Shown: piece by piece, positions 63,401 through 64,000 of the stretch
How the letters are laid out: each line of letters opens with the position of its first letter
Position numbering within the stretch: the first letter of the stretch is position 1
Assembly (NCBI GenBank): GCA_012845835.1
Contig: JABAKD010000020.1
Span: forward strand, 1,994,936-2,058,935
Length of the DNA stretch: 64,000 nucleotides
From: Undaria pinnatifida
Taxonomy: Eukaryota > Sar > Phaeophyceae > Laminariales > Alariaceae
Direction: 5' to 3'
The notes under the pieces: generated by a model
Database searches by the model: none
What the model saw: only the letters and a program-made list of their open reading frames with translations
Told to the model about the DNA's origin: nothing
Made by a program: the position numbers and the translations under genes

Positions 63401-63924
63401 GCGCAACTTTTTTCGCTGCAGGTATAAAGTTTTGTTGTGCATTTTTTTTCGCCGCCCAGGCGATTTTTTTCGGGGTGTCTTTTTTGTCTAAATCTCAGTA
63501 GGCGAAAAAAACAAAATCGTTACTTGGTTTTCAGGCGTATATTCGCACATGTACCGCAATTTGCTCCCGGGGGCCCCTCCGGAAGGCGCGCAGCAGACAC
63601 CGAACCACCAATTAATGCCCTGGTTACCACCCTTGGAAGGCCCATGAGGAACGAACGGTGTGCATGTAAATATTTTGTATGCGGCTTGCGATGCGCTTCA
63701 GCACTAACTCACTCACCCGACGCACTGCCTTCCTTCCCCATCTTCCTTTGTGACGACCGGCCACCCAGAGAGAACGGCAGCAAGCGACATGTCGGCTGTG
63801 GGGTGAGCTGGGATCATTCAGCGCGACAGAGGTTCCGGCTCGGCAAAGCCTGAACGCTGAGGATGCATTGAGGAAGGCTGGCGAAATGGGGCTAGACTGG
63901 CTCTTGCACCTTGATGTTGACGAG
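60493..63924 (+). CDS. Glycosyltransferase-like protein (GT92 / GT2-type), 3' end beyond window
   Basis: Exons 60493-60682, 62179-62240 and 63769-63924 join in matching phase to 136 codons. The last exon ends at a GT donor with the frame open, so the gene continues past the right edge. It opens with MSKVGLVTTFRF, then SFLLFHLAKGVDHVFLYADADDG, the layout seen in GT92 (DUF23) and related Glyco_tranf_2 proteins, where this segment forms the nucleotide-binding fold. Exon 3 ends in DWLLHLDVDE; the DVD there is the usual acidic DXD-type motif that holds the metal and the nucleotide sugar. Donor sugar and acceptor cannot be deduced. The start is the first ATG of the exon, with no in-frame acceptor close before it, but an upstream exon is possible. 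No signal peptide or membrane anchor is visible in the part present. Confidence 0.75.
60945..61010 (+). repeat. Dispersed repeat family A, short copy in glycosyltransferase intron 1
   Basis: Core GCAAGCCGTGGTCACAGGTA followed by the C-rich segment and ATGCATGCC. The 3' part of the family is not evident. Confidence 0.5.
61475..61560. repeat. Dispersed repeat D, copy 2
   Basis: GAGCGGGCTCGGTTGGT, CCTGGCCTCTCAAG and CACTTGAACG match 59485-59575 in order. Located in glycosyltransferase intron 1. Confidence 0.65.
62540..62850 (-). repeat. Dispersed repeat family A, two tandem partial copies
   Basis: Two units about 190 bp apart, each reading on the minus strand AGAGGTTTACC, TTCTTCTGG and a GTGGTCACAGGTGCC core (the first unit is a variant). 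They share the adjacent ACATTGGAAGAT segment. Located in glycosyltransferase intron 2. Confidence 0.6.
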
Positions 63925-64000
63925 GTACGCAACCGCTGGAATGCGACCTAAAGACGAGCAGGCTAGAGTTTTTTTTCAATGTATGTCATTTCCGCCTTTC

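Overview
The window looks like nuclear DNA of a photosynthetic stramenopile (ochrophyte), most likely a brown alga. Genes are broken into short, GC-rich exons separated by long introns with GT-AG borders. Two of the five proteins begin with the bipartite plastid address typical of heterokonts: a signal peptide followed by an ASAFAP-like motif with phenylalanine just after the predicted cleavage point. No prokaryotic gene arrangement, rRNA gene or CRISPR array was seen. The species call is an inference.

Five genes can be rebuilt by joining exons whose splice phases match. (1) Minus strand, 1028-6888: a thylakoid-lumen pentapeptide-repeat protein in six exons, about 260 aa. (2) Plus strand, 10073-32778: a Bre1/RNF20-type histone H2B ubiquitin ligase in 20 exons, about 844 aa, ending in a C3HC4 RING. 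(3) Plus strand, 35321-47586: a plastid-targeted Mpv17/PMP22-family membrane protein in six exons, about 416 aa. (4) Minus strand, 50460-55314: a WDR83/MORG1-type WD40 protein, five exons found and the first exon not found. (5) Plus strand, 60493-63924 and running off the right edge: a glycosyltransferase-like protein with a conserved DVD acidic motif.

Genes 1 and 2 are head to head across about 3.2 kb. Genes 2 and 3 are in tandem. Genes 3 and 4 converge across about 2.9 kb. Genes 4 and 5 diverge. The genes do not form one pathway: they cover photosynthetic lumen housekeeping, chromatin modification, plastid membrane, scaffold/splicing and glycosylation roles.

Most of the window is intron or intergenic DNA rich in repeats. 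The most interesting are a MITE-like family with 16-bp terminal inverted repeats and an internal GATC-rich array (three intact copies, one decayed), a roughly 200-bp dispersed family with about nine copies, tRNA-like (SINE-like) fragments, a two-level tandem array (95 bp, then about 342 bp), an almost exact 155-bp tandem duplication, and a strong excess of the short near-palindrome TACCAGGTA (18 exact copies counted by eye; about 0.5 expected by chance).
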